In this document: positions 45,090 through 56,490 of the stretch, in pieces
How the letters are laid out: the number at the start of each line of letters is the position of its first letter
How positions within the stretch are numbered: position 1 is the first letter of the stretch
Source of the DNA: Thiotrichales bacterium
GTDB taxonomy: Bacteria > Pseudomonadota > Gammaproteobacteria > Beggiatoales > Beggiatoaceae
NCBI GenBank assembly: GCA_016745035.1
Contig: JADGDE010000008.1
Location: 62,001 to 126,000, forward strand
Direction of reading: 5' to 3'
Length of the DNA: 64,000 nucleotides
The notes under the pieces: generated by a model
What the model saw: only the letters and a program-made list of their open reading frames with translations
What the model was told of the DNA's origin: nothing
Database searches by the model: none
Position numbers and translations under genes: made by a program

Positions 45090-46025
45090 TTAGGTGGTGA
45101 TTTGGCGGAACACGTCATCTAAGCGCCCTTTGGCAACGTGTAATTCAGCCACTGACCAGTTTTGTGCGTGAGAGAGCTTGCTGACCTCTGAAATGATAGA
45201 ACAGCGACGCTCTGGCACCAGCCGATAGCGCAAGTTGTTATCGCTCTCTTCGAGTTTTTCCAGTTTTTTCACATCTTTCAGTGATAAGAGTTGCTGACGA
45301 ATACTCGCGGCTTGTGATTGCTCAGCGTTGAGCGTCAGGGTCACGGCGTTGTGTAAGGGGGCGCGGGCTTCGAGGTTTTCTGGTGTGCCATCGGCGACCA
45401 CGCGGCCGTTAGCGATAATAATCGCCCGTGAACACACCGCATCGACTTCTTCAAGAATATGGGTGGAGAGAATAATGACTTTTTCCGCCGCCATCGATTG
45501 AATCAAGCTGCGGACTTCGTGCTTTTGATTCGGATCCAGCCCGTCGGTGGGTTCGTCCATAATCAAGACTTCGGGGTCGTGTAAAATCGCTTGCGCCAGA
45601 CCCACACGGCGCTTAAAGCCCTTGGAGAGGGTTTCGATGGATTGATTCAACACCGATTGTAAATTGATTTGCTCGATGGTTTTATCAATGCGTTGCTGTT
45701 TTTCTTTGCCCTGATAGCCGCGAATTTGAGCGATAAAATCCAAAAATTCCAACGGAGTCATGTCGGGGTAAGCCGGTGCGCCCTCGGGCAGATAACCGAT
45801 GCGGCGCTTGACTTCCTGTGGCTCGGTTTCTATATCGAAACCGGCGACATTGACCCGCCCAGCCGTTGGAGTCAAAAAGCCTGTGATCATTTTCATGGTG
45901 GTGGATTTACCCGCCCCATTTGGCCCTAAAAAGCCTAAAACCTCTCCTTTTTTGACTTCAAAGGAGACATCTTGTACGGCTGTAAACGGCCCAAAGCGTT
46001 TTTTTAAATTTTCAATTTCAACCAT
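45090..46025 (-). CDS. ABC transporter ATP-binding protein, GldA-like
   Basis: The start at 46025 (MVEIENLKKRFG) gives 311 residues. Motifs: Walker A GPNGAGKST, signature LSKGFKRRVGLAQ, Walker B VLIMDEPTDGLDP and H-loop ILSTHILEEV. A C-terminal extension of about 90 residues is typical of GldA/NatA-like exporters. It is the first gene of the exporter operon. The upstream stretch to 46091 lacks a convincing start. Confidence 0.9.
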   Translation of the reverse strand: MVEIENLKKRFGPFTAVQDVSFEVKKGEVLGFLGPNGAGKSTTMKMITGFLTPTAGRVNVAGFDIETEPQEVKRRIGYLPEGAPAYPDMTPLEFLDFIAQIRGYQGKEKQQRIDKTIEQINLQSVLNQSIETLSKGFKRRVGLAQAILHDPEVLIMDEPTDGLDPNQKHEVRSLIQSMAAEKVIILSTHILEEVDAVCSRAIIIANGRVVADGTPENLEARAPLHNAVTLTLNAEQSQAASIRQQLLSLKDVKKLEKLEESDNNLRYRLVPERRCSIISEVSKLSHAQNWSVAELHVAKGRLDDVFRQITT

Positions 46026-46225
46026 TGTGTCTAACCTTAAGTAAACAGCCTGAAATAAGCGTCTCAAGCCGTGGTTTATTTGTTGCCTCACCCCATTTTT
46101 TTGTGATATTAAAAGTCAATCACGCTTAAGGGCTAGGACTTATTGACAGCGCATTATAAGGACAATTGCCGCAGATTCAAGCATATCCCTACAAAATTCA
46201 ATGTTGATGTGCAGCAAAGCTCCAT

Positions 46226-47590
46226 TTATTGAAAAGCTTTTAAGCTTTTTATCAAAGCCGCCGCCTTATCAAAGCTCTCTTGATATTCCGCCTCGACTTT
46301 GGAGTCGGCGACAATGCCGCCACCTGCCCAAAAACTTAAGGTCTGGGTGCTTTGGTCATGTACCAAGGAGCGAATGGCAATATTCGTATCCATTTGTCCG
46401 TCATAACTGATATAGCCAATACTGCCGCAATACAATCCGCGCTGATGAGGCTCAAGCTCGGCGATGATTTCCATCGCCCGGCGTTTGGGTGCGCCTGTAA
46501 TCGAGCCACCGGGGAAGCAGCTTGCTAATAAGCTAATGCTGTCTTGTCCTTGCGCCAAGCGCCCTGTGACGGTGCTAATTAAGTGATGCACGGTGGCAAA
46601 ACTGTGCAGCTGACATAGTTCTGGCACAGCAATGCTGCCCGTTGCGCAAACTTTGCCCAAATCATTACGCATTAAATCCACTATCATGATGTTTTCGGCG
46701 CGGTCTTTGGCGCTTTGGCGCAGGGCTTGTTGTTCGGCAAGGTCAGCAATGGGATCGCTTAATTGTGGGCGTGTGCCTTTGATAGGGCAAGTACGAACCT
46801 CGCCCCCTTGGTTTTGAATAAATTGCTCCGGTGAACTGCTTAAGATTTGCCCTTGAGGTAAATTCATATAAGCCGCAAAAGGCGCGGGGTTGATATGACG
46901 CAGGTGTTGATAAAGCGCCCAAGCATGACCTTGGGTTTGAGCAAAAAAGCGCTGGGCAAAATTGACTTGATAACAGTCCCCCGCACGGATATAAGCCTGA
47001 ATTTTTGCAAATGCCGTATGATAATCCGCCTCGGTGCAAGTTTGTTGTAAACGTCCGACTTTAAAAGCCCTTGCGTTAATTGACGCGGGTGGCTCCGAGA
47101 ATTGTTCGACACGTTGTTGCCATTGGCTGGCTGCGTTTTCTGCACGCCCTTGACTGACTAAATAACTTTCTTTTTTTAGGTGATCGACCACCAGTGCCCA
47201 GTCATAAATGCCCACGGCAAATACAGGCAGTTGGTTATCTTGTTTTTGTGAGTTTAGCTTGAGTTCTAAACGGTTGAGATCATAACCCCAATACCCAATC
47301 GCACCGCCTTGAAAAGGTAGATCGGAGGCTAGACTGTCGTCGGTGGCTAAGTATTGGCGCAATAGATCCCAAGGTTTTGCCTCTATGTGGTAATGTTGTT
47401 GGTTTTCTTGGACATGACAGATTTTGCCGTCAAAATAAAGCCGTATATAAGGCGCGCAACTAAGGATGTCATAACGCCCCCGGGTCTCAATGGGAAAGCT
47501 GCTGTCTAAATATACTGCCCAAGGTTCTTGTGCAATCGGGGCAAACAGCTGAGCTGTATCGGCACGGTAAGGCAGCTTAAGCAGTTGCAT
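46226..47590 (-). CDS. pabB: Aminodeoxychorismate synthase component I PabB
   Basis: The 454-residue enzyme has the chorismate-binding core GDCYQVNFAQRF, CPIKGTRPQ, MIVDLMRNDLGKV and SCFPGGSITGAPKRRAMEII (in part). The Lys in PIKGT distinguishes PabB from anthranilate synthase, which has Ala there. It aminates chorismate with ammonia from PabA on the way to p-aminobenzoate and folate. No pabA or pabC is adjacent. Confidence 0.94.
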   Translation of the reverse strand: MQLLKLPYRADTAQLFAPIAQEPWAVYLDSSFPIETRGRYDILSCAPYIRLYFDGKICHVQENQQHYHIEAKPWDLLRQYLATDDSLASDLPFQGGAIGYWGYDLNRLELKLNSQKQDNQLPVFAVGIYDWALVVDHLKKESYLVSQGRAENAASQWQQRVEQFSEPPASINARAFKVGRLQQTCTEADYHTAFAKIQAYIRAGDCYQVNFAQRFFAQTQGHAWALYQHLRHINPAPFAAYMNLPQGQILSSSPEQFIQNQGGEVRTCPIKGTRPQLSDPIADLAEQQALRQSAKDRAENIMIVDLMRNDLGKVCATGSIAVPELCQLHSFATVHHLISTVTGRLAQGQDSISLLASCFPGGSITGAPKRRAMEIIAELEPHQRGLYCGSIGYISYDGQMDTNIAIRSLVHDQSTQTLSFWAGGGIVADSKVEAEYQESFDKAAALIKSLKAFQ

Positions 47591-48016
47591 TGCTATCGTC
47601 TTTTTTCATGGGTTAATAGATGTGTCTAACTTTTATCGTATATGGGAGAGAGACACAAATCTCAACCCAAGTGTTGTCTATTCCCCCAAAGACATCATGC
47701 AGTAAGCGCAGTTGTTTTCTCATATCCCGCATTATATTAGATAGGGCTTCTTTATGTAGAATGGCTATAAAAATTACTGATGTTACGCACTAAGCCAGTT
47801 TTTATCACAATAGTGTGATTTTCCACTTGCCTAGTGAAGCCTTTACGTAACATCAGAAAATTATTGCCATTCCAACTAAGGAGCCACAATTTTAGGAGGT
47901 ATGACTAAGCTCCCAAGGACACAATTTTTTTGTGACGCACTAGGATGTTGTTTTTCTTGCTTTACTGCTAAAATGCACGGCTTTTACTGGTTGTTGCAAG
48001 GATTGATGAGACTATC
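47591..48016. other. Gap between pabB and ileS
   Basis: The gap of 426 bases contains a MITE-1 copy (47776-47856) and the ileS promoter region. I see no T-box leader (not expected in proteobacteria) and no small gene with good support. Confidence 0.5.
47776..47856. mobile_element. MITE-1 copy, 81 bp
   Basis: Ends ACTGATGTTACGCACTAAGC and CCTTTACGTAACATCAG. The interior (TCACAATAGTGTGATTTTCC, CTTGCCTAGTGAAGCC) equals the long form with the middle 50 bases missing. Confidence 0.88.
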
Positions 48017-50818
48017 GTGGCCGATTACAAAAAAACGCTGAATTTGCCGAAGACTAAATTCCCGATGCGGGCTAATTTAGCGCAACGCGAGCCTGCTATG
48101 CTCAAGGCATGGGAAGATCTGGGTGTATATCAACGCTTACGTGAGCTGCGTGCTGGGCGGGAACAATTCATACTTCATGATGGCCCCCCTTATGCTAATG
48201 GCGATATTCACATTGGTCACGCGGTCAATAAAATTCTCAAAGATATTATTATCAAATCCAAGTCTATGAGCGGTTTTGATACCCCTTATGTGCCTGGTTG
48301 GGATTGCCACGGGCTGCCAATTGAACACGCGGTAGAGAAACTCAAAGGCAAGGCAGGTAAAGAAGTCGAGGCGAATATTTTTCGCAAAGCTTGCCGTACT
48401 TATGCGCAAAAACAGGTCGATAGACAGCGTAAAGATTTTAAACGCTTGGGTGTATTTGCTGAGTGGGACAAGCCTTATTTGACCATGAATTATAAAACCG
48501 AGGCCGACATTATCCGCGCTTTCGGACAAATTCTGGAAAATGACCACGTTGACCAAGGTTATAAACCCGTGCATTGGTGTACCGATTGCGGCTCGGCTTT
48601 GGCTGAGGCAGAAGTCGAATACGAGGATAAAACCTCGCCTGCGATTGATGTGCGTTTTGATGTCATCGACAAAGCTGCGTTTTTAGACCGTTGCCGTCAT
48701 ACGCCCGATGCGGACATCAGTGATTTGCCTTTGTCTGTGGTCATCTGGACGACCACACCGTGGACGCTGCCTGCGAACCGCGCGGTGTCTTTGCACCCTG
48801 AATTTGAATACGTGATTGTGCAATGCGACGATGCCGAACACGGCAAAGAATGTTTATTATTGGCTGAGGACTTGGTCAAAGATGCCATGCTGCGCTATGA
48901 CATCGAACATTATCACGTTAAAGCTTATTGCCAAGGCAAAGACCTCGAAAACTTAATGCTGCAACACCCGTTTTATGATCGCCAAGTGCCGATTATTCTC
49001 GGCGACCACGTTACCGCTGAGGCAGGCACAGGCGTGGTGCATACTGCCCCCGGTCACGGTCAAGACGACTATGTGGTCGGCAGCCGCTATGGTATCGAAG
49101 TCGATAATCCCGTCGGTGGCGATGGGCACTTTTTACCCGATACGCCCTTGTTCGCTGGCGAGTTTGTCTTTGATGCCAATCCTAAAGTGATTGAGGTATT
49201 ACAAGAAAATAAACGCCTGTTGCGGCATCAAAACCTGCGCCACAGCTATCCGCATTGCTGGCGACATAAAACCCCGATTATTTTCCGCGCTACCCCGCAA
49301 TGGTTTATTAGCCTAGAGAAAAACGGGCTGCGTCAGCGCGCCTTGGAAACCATCAAGGAAGTCGAATGGCTACCGGACTGGGGTGAAGAGCGGATTCGTT
49401 TAATGGTCGAAAATCGCCCCGATTGGTGTGTCTCCCGTCAGCGTTTCTGGGGTGTGCCAATTACCTTGTTTATCCACAAAACCACAGGCGAATTGCACCC
49501 CAATACGGTCGATTTAATCGAGCAAGTGGCGCAACAAGTCGAGAAAAAAGGCATTGAAGCGTGGTTTAGCTTAGCGCCTGCGGATTTACTCGGCGATGAG
49601 GCGGACGAATATGAAAAAACCACCGACACCCTCGATGTTTGGTTTGATTCCGGCGTAACCCACTCAAGCGTGTTAGAGAGCCAAATGCAAGTCGGCGTGC
49701 CTGCGGATTTATATCTCGAAGGCTCGGATCAGCATCGCGGCTGGTTCCAGTCCTCACTGTTGAGCAGCATCGGGATGCGCAATGACGCACCGTATAAAAC
49801 CGTCCTCACCCACGGTTTTACCGTCGATGCCGAGGGCAAAAAAATGTCCAAATCCAAAGGCAATGTGGTCATGCCGCAAGATGTGATCAAAACCTTGGGC
49901 GCGGATATTCTGCGTTTATGGGTTTCGGCAACTGATTACCGCGCCGAGATGAATGTCTCTGATGAGATTCTCAAACGGATTGCCGATGCCTATCGACGCT
50001 TGCGTAACACTGCGCGTTTCTTGCTCTCCAATCTCAACGGCTTTGACCCTGCCGAGCATCTGGTCAAACCCGAAGACATGCTAGCGCTGGATCGTTGGGC
50101 GGTGGACAAAGCTTATCAACTGCAAGCCGAGCTACAGACCGATTATGACACCTTCCAATTCCATAGTATTTATCAAAAATTACAGCATTTTTGTGGCGTG
50201 GATATGGGCAGCCGTTATTTGGACATCATCAAAGACCGTCAATACACCGCTGCCGAAAATGGTTTACCCCGGCGCTCAGCACAAACGGCGATGTATCACA
50301 TCATCGAAGCCTTGGCGCGTTGGTTTGCACCGATTCTCAGCTTTACCGCTGATGAAATCTGGCACAGAATGCCGGGCGAACGGGCTGAGACCATTTTCTT
50401 AGGCGAATGGTATGAGAGCTTATTTGCTTTGGATAACGATAGCACCATGAACCGCGAGTTTTGGGACGAGGTGTTCTCGGTGCGTGAACAAGTCAGCAAA
50501 GCCTTAGAAGAATTGCGCAAAGATGAGGTGATTGGCTCTTCACTCGATGCCGAAGTGACGATTAGCTGTGACCAAGGTTTGTATGACAAACTCTCAGCCC
50601 TTGGCGATGAGTTGCGTTTTGTGCTGATTACCTCAGAGGCGCGGGTCGAATTACAAGTCGGCGCTGAAACCCGCATTGAAGTCAAAGCCTCTGAGCACGA
50701 GAAATGCGAGCGCTGCTGGCATCGCCGTGCAGATGTGGGAGAAAACAGCGAACACCCGACCATTTGCGGGCGCTGTGTCGATAATCTAGGTGAAGGTGAA
50801 CAACGCAGCTATGCCTAG
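48017..50818 (+). CDS. ileS: Isoleucyl-tRNA synthetase
   Basis: The 933-residue enzyme has the class I motifs HIGH ([12 protein letters not shown]) and KMSKS ([13 protein letters not shown]), the editing domain ([20 protein letters not shown], in part) and a C-terminal zinc site ([15 protein letters not shown]). It starts with GTG at 48017. It charges tRNA-Ile and edits Val-tRNA-Ile. It overlaps lspA by 8 bases, the usual ileS-lspA arrangement; ribF is not upstream. Confidence 0.97.
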   Translation: MADYKKTLNLPKTKFPMRANLAQREPAMLKAWEDLGVYQRLRELRAGREQFILHDGPPYANGDIHIGHAVNKILKDIIIKSKSMSGFDTPYVPGWDCHGLPIEHAVEKLKGKAGKEVEANIFRKACRTYAQKQVDRQRKDFKRLGVFAEWDKPYLTMNYKTEADIIRAFGQILENDHVDQGYKPVHWCTDCGSALAEAEVEYEDKTSPAIDVRFDVIDKAAFLDRCRHTPDADISDLPLSVVIWTTTPWTLPANRAVSLHPEFEYVIVQCDDAEHGKECLLLAEDLVKDAMLRYDIEHYHVKAYCQGKDLENLMLQHPFYDRQVPIILGDHVTAEAGTGVVHTAPGHGQDDYVVGSRYGIEVDNPVGGDGHFLPDTPLFAGEFVFDANPKVIEVLQENKRLLRHQNLRHSYPHCWRHKTPIIFRATPQWFISLEKNGLRQRALETIKEVEWLPDWGEERIRLMVENRPDWCVSRQRFWGVPITLFIHKTTGELHPNTVDLIEQVAQQVEKKGIEAWFSLAPADLLGDEADEYEKTTDTLDVWFDSGVTHSSVLESQMQVGVPADLYLEGSDQHRGWFQSSLLSSIGMRNDAPYKTVLTHGFTVDAEGKKMSKSKGNVVMPQDVIKTLGADILRLWVSATDYRAEMNVSDEILKRIADAYRRLRNTARFLLSNLNGFDPAEHLVKPEDMLALDRWAVDKAYQLQAELQTDYDTFQFHSIYQKLQHFCGVDMGSRYLDIIKDRQYTAAENGLPRRSAQTAMYHIIEALARWFAPILSFTADEIWHRMPGERAETIFLGEWYESLFALDNDSTMNREFWDEVFSVREQVSKALEELRKDEVIGSSLDAEVTISCDQGLYDKLSALGDELRFVLITSEARVELQVGAETRIEVKASEHEKCERCWHRRADVGENSEHPTICGRCVDNLGEGEQRSYA

Positions 50819-51323
50819 TTCTCTTCTACCTGATGCACCGCAATCGCATCCCATGCGCGCTTGGCTTTGGCTCAGCGCCTTGGTGATAGTGCTCGACCAA
50901 GCCAGCAAATACTGGATATTGCAAAACTTTGCCCTCCACGAGGGCATGGCGGTATGGCCACATTTTAATCTTATTTATGTGCGCAACACCGGGGCGGCGT
51001 TCAGCTTTTTAGCTGATGCGGGCGGCTGGCAACGCTGGTTTTTCTTGGTGTTAAGCGTGGTGGTCTCGCTGGTGTTAATTCGCTGGATTTGGACACTGCC
51101 ACCGAAGCAAAAACTGCTCGCCTTTGCTTTGGCGATGATACTTGGCGGCGCGCTCGGCAACGCTTGGGACCGACTCGCCTATGGCTATGTCATCGACTTT
51201 TTAGATGTCTATTACAACGATGCCCACTGGCCCGCTTTTAATGTTGCCGATAGCGCGATTACCATCGGTGCGTTTTGCCTGATTTGGGATGCTTTGTTTT
51301 ATCAGGATAATGCCCGGCGTTAA
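50811..51323 (+). CDS. lspA: Prolipoprotein signal peptidase LspA
   Basis: From the ATG at 50811 (overlapping the ileS stop, ATGCCTAG) the product is 170 residues with four helices. Conserved blocks: [45 protein letters not shown] (in part) and [11 protein letters not shown], which hold the two catalytic aspartates. It removes signal peptides from lipoproteins, of which this window has at least five. A GTG start at 50790 is less likely. Confidence 0.95.
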   Translation: MPSSLLPDAPQSHPMRAWLWLSALVIVLDQASKYWILQNFALHEGMAVWPHFNLIYVRNTGAAFSFLADAGGWQRWFFLVLSVVVSLVLIRWIWTLPPKQKLLAFALAMILGGALGNAWDRLAYGYVIDFLDVYYNDAHWPAFNVADSAITIGAFCLIWDALFYQDNARR

Positions 51324-51411
51324 AACTGCATTTATTCTTAACCGCCGATAAACACGGGGCTATTTTAATCTGTGTTTATTGGTGTGCATTTGCGGTTCCT
51401 ATCGAGGATTA

Positions 51412-54400
51412 TCAATGCGCTACTTTTTGTAATATTTCTATGAGAATATGTGGGCGTACGGGTTTACTCATATAATCATTCATACCCGCATCGAAACAGT
51501 CTTGTTTATCTTTTGCCATCGCATTGGCTGTCATGGCGATAATCCAAGGTTCGCGCTCCGTGCCAAAATGCTGACGGATAGCCCTCGTGGCACTCAAACC
51601 ATCCATGACGGGCATTTGTACATCCATCAAAACAACATCATAGCTCGTGGTTTTTACAATCTCTAAGGCTTCTTGTCCATTATCAGCAATATCCGCTTGC
51701 AAGTTGAGTTTTTTCAATACCAGCTGTGCCACTTTTTGATTCACTTTATTGTCTTCAACCAATAATATTTTTAGGTTGTTATCCAAAGCAAGATTTTCTG
51801 TCACTTGTTTCGTTTCATGTGTTTTATCATTTAATAGTTTTTGTAACAAACTGTCGTATAACACCTCAGGGTGTAAAGGTTTGCTTAAACACGGTTGCCA
51901 AGAGCTATGAGTCTCGGTGCAATTAGGCGCTAGCACAAGCACTGGATAGGGCAAACTTTGCCAGTCTTTTGGTTTAATTTGCTTATGTGGTAAAGAGATA
52001 AATGCCGCTTGTACCGAAAGGGTTTGCATATAGGTCAGATTGAAATGTTCAGGCTCTAAAATTTCAATCTCTACTCCCCAAGCATTCAACAGTTGTTTAA
52101 TCACATCACGGTTATTGCTATTTTCTTCATAAACAGCGATGCGTTTATTGGCAAAAACCTGTTTGGTTTTCAACCATTCTTCCTGATTTTCTAAATCATT
52201 AACACCTTGTAATTTAACTGTAAAATAAAAACTAGCCCCCTGGTTTTCTGCACTTTCAACCCAAATATGTCCATCCATTAATTCACTCAAGTTTTTACAA
52301 ATCGCTAAGCCTAACCCTGTGCCACCGAATCGGTGAGATATTGAGTTATCTACTTGGCTGAATGATTGAAATAAGCGCTCTTGCCGCTCAACTGGAATAC
52401 CAATCCCCGTATCAGAGACCATAAATTGAAATTCATAATGGTTTAGAGCGGATTGTTGGGCTGAGACCTTAACCATGATTTCCCCCTCTTCAGTGAATTT
52501 CACCGCATTGGTCAAGAGATTAACCAGCATTTGCTGCAAACGGGTGCTGTCACCGATAATTTGCTCAGGCACATCCCAATTGATCCAGTAAAGCAGATCC
52601 AGATCTTTTTCATAGGCAAGCACTTTAACCAAATCTAAAGATTTTTCTACACATTTACGCAGTGAAAAAGGATGCTGTTCCAGTTCGAGTTTATTTGCTT
52701 CAATACGAGAAAAATCGAGAATATCATTGATCAGTGCCAGTAAGGTTTCGCTACCGGTACAAATGGTTGAGACATAATTTTGTTGTTCAGCAGAGAGTGG
52801 GGTGTTATTTAATAAATCACTGACCCCGATAATTGCGTTCATCGGTGTGCGAATCTCATGACTCATATTGGCAAGAAATTTTGATTTCAAGCGCGCCGCT
52901 TCCAATGCCGCTTCTCGCGAAGCTTTAAGGAATTTTACTGATAAATGGGTGCGCAGGCGTGCTAGCAATTCCTCTTTGGCAACGGGTTTAATTAAATAAT
53001 CATTCGCCCCGGCATCCAAACCTGTGACAATATCTTGTGCTTGGTTTTTGGCGGTCAGCAATAAAATGGGTAATTCATGCAAACCCCAAGTGTGGCGCAA
53101 TGTTTTGGTGACTTCAAAACCGCTCATGCGTGGCATCATCACATCTAAAATAATAATATCGGGCTGATAGCCGCTTTCTATTAAATCCAGTGTTTCTTGA
53201 CCGGATGAAGCCAAGGTCAGTTGATAATCATGTTGGGAGAGGTAATTAACCAATACATGTAAATTAACGGGTTCATCATCAACCAATAAAACTCGACAAC
53301 TATTATCGGTGTCATTCAATTCGCATTGCACTGGCTGCAAGGCAACCGGATGGCTACTCTCAGGGTGTTCTGGCTGATTTTCTGTTGTTACTAACATCGG
53401 CAAAGGCACGGTATTTTGCTGAGATTCGCGCATGTCATCCGATAAAGGCAGGGTAAAGTGAAAACAAGTGCCCTGATGCTCTTCACTGCTGACATCAATA
53501 CTGCCACCATGCAATTCAACCAATTGTTGCGTCACGGACAAACCTAAACCTGTCCCCCCATACTCGCGGGCAGTGGAGCCATCGGCTTGTTCAAAAGCCC
53601 GAAAAATTACGTCGAGTTTATCCTCGGCAATACCAATACCACTGTCCTCAATATGAATATGCATGAGGTTGTCGTTAGCCGTTTTTGCACGGATACAAAT
53701 ATAGCCTTCATGGGTAAATTTAATTGCATTGCCAATGAGATTAAATAAAATTTGTTGTAAGCGGTTTTCATCCGCCCAAACCAGATTTAAATCCAGAGGC
53801 ACTTCGTTGCGCAACTCGACTTGAGGGTTTTTTAATAAAGGGCGAGATAAATCAATCACCAAACAACTCATGGCATACATATCAATGGGCGTACATTGCA
53901 GTTGTAGCTGTTGGTTACGCATTTTAAAAGAGTCTAAAATATCATTAACCAAGTTTGACAAACGTTGACCGCTTTGGACGATCATGCGTAAATTTTGTGC
54001 TTGAACTGTGCTCGGTTCACCACCAATGCCATCGAGCAAAGATTGCCCAATACCAATAATACCGTTAAGCGGTGTGCGTAATTCATGTGAGGTATTGGCT
54101 AAAAATTCATCTTTGAGGCGATCGGCTTCTTGTAAATTAGCAATGGCTTTTTCTTTATTTTTCAGTGCTTCAGTTTGTGCCTGATCTTTTTGTTGTTGCG
54201 TGGTTTTTAGCTGATTTGCCATGGTGTTAAAACTTTGGGTTAAGACCCCCATTTCATCATCACTGCGGACTTCTAGTTGGGCATCCATATGCCCTTGCCC
54301 TAAATTACTGGTTGCTTGACTCAAGGCACTGAGCGGGTTAAGTAATAAACGATTGAGCAATAACATCAATAACCACAGGGTGATGAAAATCGTTGCAATG

Positions 54401-55287
54401 GTAATCGTTGCGATCATCAAACCTAAACCTTGGCTGGCATCTGAAATTTCACTTTCGGGTAAAATGGCAAACATCCACAAATTGTCATGTAAACGTTGTC
54501 CGTTGTAATACAAACCCTCCGGGCTAACCCATTCAAATGTGTGTTTTTGCTGCATCTGCTTGAGCAAGGCCGCTTGTAAGTTATTTTTTTCGCTATGAAA
54601 TAAAATTTGCCCATTGCCATCAGCAAAAAATAAGCGCCCATGTTTACCAATACGGCTCAACTTAGCTTGTTGGGCTAAATGCTTTAACTGGGCGGTGATC
54701 ACCAAAAAACCTCGAAATTCACCAGTGGTGTGTTGGCTTTCTTCTGTGCGGGTTAAATCAACAATATTTAGCGGTGTCGCAACTTGTAAAACAAACTCTT
54801 CTATTTCTGGTTGGGTTCGATAATCAAAATAAGTTTTATCTTTATCTTTTAACCAATGTTGAAAATAAACGGTATCGCCTTCTTCTTCTTCGTTAAGATT
54901 AGGGTAGTTAGGCGCAGAAATACGGGCATCTTCATAGCCATCAGGAAATAAAATGCGGATTTCTACATAATCAGGATAGGCTTTGCGGTAACTATGAAAA
55001 AGTTCGAGTAAACCTCTTTGATACAGTTTGATTCGTCGCCGCTCATCTTTTATCAACATGTAATTAGTAACCGTACTCGGGTTAGAAAACAAATCAACAT
55101 TTGCAGCTGCTGTCTGCTCAAAAGAACGGACTTGCTGCAATGTTTGTTGTAAAAGGGTGTCTATTTGGGCTTTTAGGGTTTCTTCTGCAATGTTTTGAAG
55201 GCGCTGATAGGCAATCCCTCCAGAAAACAACAAGGGAATCACGATCAGGGGAAAAACGGCGAGAAAGATCTTACTTTGTAACTTCAT
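51412..55287 (-). CDS. Double hybrid sensor kinase with periplasmic Cache-like sensor
   Basis: The 1291-residue protein has an N-terminal helix, a Cache-like periplasmic part (about 35-275), a second helix and HAMP (about 285-370). Then it carries two full kinase cores. The first has HisKA (TSHELRTPLNG, H401), HATPase and a receiver (LDVMMPRMSG, D715). The second has HisKA (MSHEIRTPMN, H810), HATPase, a degenerate receiver and a true receiver (LMDVQMPVMDG, D1222). Two HisKA/HATPase pairs in one chain are unusual. There is no output domain or HPT. It is coupled by one base (TAATG) to a PotD-like binding protein, the probable ligand sensor. Confidence 0.88.
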   Translation of the reverse strand: MKLQSKIFLAVFPLIVIPLLFSGGIAYQRLQNIAEETLKAQIDTLLQQTLQQVRSFEQTAAANVDLFSNPSTVTNYMLIKDERRRIKLYQRGLLELFHSYRKAYPDYVEIRILFPDGYEDARISAPNYPNLNEEEEGDTVYFQHWLKDKDKTYFDYRTQPEIEEFVLQVATPLNIVDLTRTEESQHTTGEFRGFLVITAQLKHLAQQAKLSRIGKHGRLFFADGNGQILFHSEKNNLQAALLKQMQQKHTFEWVSPEGLYYNGQRLHDNLWMFAILPESEISDASQGLGLMIATITIATIFITLWLLMLLLNRLLLNPLSALSQATSNLGQGHMDAQLEVRSDDEMGVLTQSFNTMANQLKTTQQQKDQAQTEALKNKEKAIANLQEADRLKDEFLANTSHELRTPLNGIIGIGQSLLDGIGGEPSTVQAQNLRMIVQSGQRLSNLVNDILDSFKMRNQQLQLQCTPIDMYAMSCLVIDLSRPLLKNPQVELRNEVPLDLNLVWADENRLQQILFNLIGNAIKFTHEGYICIRAKTANDNLMHIHIEDSGIGIAEDKLDVIFRAFEQADGSTAREYGGTGLGLSVTQQLVELHGGSIDVSSEEHQGTCFHFTLPLSDDMRESQQNTVPLPMLVTTENQPEHPESSHPVALQPVQCELNDTDNSCRVLLVDDEPVNLHVLVNYLSQHDYQLTLASSGQETLDLIESGYQPDIIILDVMMPRMSGFEVTKTLRHTWGLHELPILLLTAKNQAQDIVTGLDAGANDYLIKPVAKEELLARLRTHLSVKFLKASREAALEAARLKSKFLANMSHEIRTPMNAIIGVSDLLNNTPLSAEQQNYVSTICTGSETLLALINDILDFSRIEANKLELEQHPFSLRKCVEKSLDLVKVLAYEKDLDLLYWINWDVPEQIIGDSTRLQQMLVNLLTNAVKFTEEGEIMVKVSAQQSALNHYEFQFMVSDTGIGIPVERQERLFQSFSQVDNSISHRFGGTGLGLAICKNLSELMDGHIWVESAENQGASFYFTVKLQGVNDLENQEEWLKTKQVFANKRIAVYEENSNNRDVIKQLLNAWGVEIEILEPEHFNLTYMQTLSVQAAFISLPHKQIKPKDWQSLPYPVLVLAPNCTETHSSWQPCLSKPLHPEVLYDSLLQKLLNDKTHETKQVTENLALDNNLKILLVEDNKVNQKVAQLVLKKLNLQADIADNGQEALEIVKTTSYDVVLMDVQMPVMDGLSATRAIRQHFGTEREPWIIAMTANAMAKDKQDCFDAGMNDYMSKPVRPHILIEILQKVAH

Positions 55288-56360
55288 TATCGAATAAGCT
55301 TTTGATAAATATTAGTCCGCAATCTTTCCACTTTGATAGGCAAAAAAGGCGCACCGGTTTCACTGCGGTCAAGAATAAGGCTTGAGGGATAAATAGAGGC
55401 GTTTTTGATGTATTTGTCAGATAAAAACTGCTTTGCAGCCGTGTTGGTGGATGCATAATTCAACGTTTTTACCAAACGCGCAGCATTTTCAGCTTGGGTT
55501 AAAAAATCAATAAACTTAAATGCCAAGGCTTTATTATTCGAGCTTTTCATCACGGTTAAATAATCACACCAAAGCCCCGTCCCTTCTTTGGGAATCACGA
55601 ATTCAAGTTTATCATTCAGTGCTTTTAAGCTCAAAGCATCCCCATTAAATGCCATGCCTAACCAATAATCGCCGGTAACAAAACCGGATGTTTCATCGAT
55701 AATAGGCACACCATAACTACCAACGAAGTGTTTTTGTTGCAGCAACAATTGTTCAGCTTCTTTGAGTTGAGAGCGGCTTTGGCTGTTATACGAGTATCCT
55801 AATGCTTTGAGTGCCAGACCGAGCATATCTTGCTGCCCTTTTAGCATATGCACACGGCCTTTGAAGCTGGGATCTGGCTTAAATAATTGCATCCAAGTTT
55901 CAATTGGTTCTTTGATTTTATCTTTTTGATATAAAATGCCCAAACCTCCCCACAAAAAGGGCACACCATAGCCTTGAGGCGATTTATCAAAGGCATGAAG
56001 CCATCGCTCATCCGTTTGCTTTAAGTGGGGCACTTGCTTGACATCGATAGGCTCTAGCCAATTTTCTGCGCGATAACTAGCCATATCAATACCGACCGTC
56101 AACACGACATCAAAGCCTTTGCCACTGGTTTCTAATAACATTTCTGTGCGATTTTGATCCGATTCAAAATACACTTGGGTGATATGGACTTGATGCAAGT
56201 CGGAGAATTCCTGAATCAGGGTCGGATCCATATAATCGGCCCAATTGAGGAAAACCAGTTCTGGTTTTTGTATTTTATCCGCAGCGTGGCTGAGCACAAA
56301 AAATAAACTTAATACTAATGCGCTAAAGCCACGAAGCTGATTGTTGTTGCGATTCTTCAT
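55287..56360 (-). CDS. Polyamine-type periplasmic substrate-binding protein (PotD/PotF family)
   Basis: The 357-residue protein has a signal peptide (LVLSLFFVLSHAADK) and the family start LVFLNWADYMDPTLIQEFSD (in part), then GKGFDVVLTVG, YGVPFLWGGLGILY and YWLGMAFNGDA. These are PotD/PotF blocks. There are no permease or ATPase genes; the next gene is a hybrid kinase whose start overlaps its stop. This recalls NspS-type binding proteins that signal through a partner membrane receptor. Ligand identity (spermidine, putrescine, norspermidine or other) cannot be read directly. Confidence 0.85.
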   Translation of the reverse strand: MKNRNNNQLRGFSALVLSLFFVLSHAADKIQKPELVFLNWADYMDPTLIQEFSDLHQVHITQVYFESDQNRTEMLLETSGKGFDVVLTVGIDMASYRAENWLEPIDVKQVPHLKQTDERWLHAFDKSPQGYGVPFLWGGLGILYQKDKIKEPIETWMQLFKPDPSFKGRVHMLKGQQDMLGLALKALGYSYNSQSRSQLKEAEQLLLQQKHFVGSYGVPIIDETSGFVTGDYWLGMAFNGDALSLKALNDKLEFVIPKEGTGLWCDYLTVMKSSNNKALAFKFIDFLTQAENAARLVKTLNYASTNTAAKQFLSDKYIKNASIYPSSLILDRSETGAPFLPIKVERLRTNIYQKLIR

Positions 56361-56490
56361 ATTAGCGTACCTATTATTTCATCAGGAGCGAGCATTAGCG
56401 ACCCGCGCCAGTATAACAAAGTTTGTAGGCAAATTAAGGACTCAAAAGCGCTTATTTATTCTCTTGACTCGCTTCGATGGTCTATTATTA

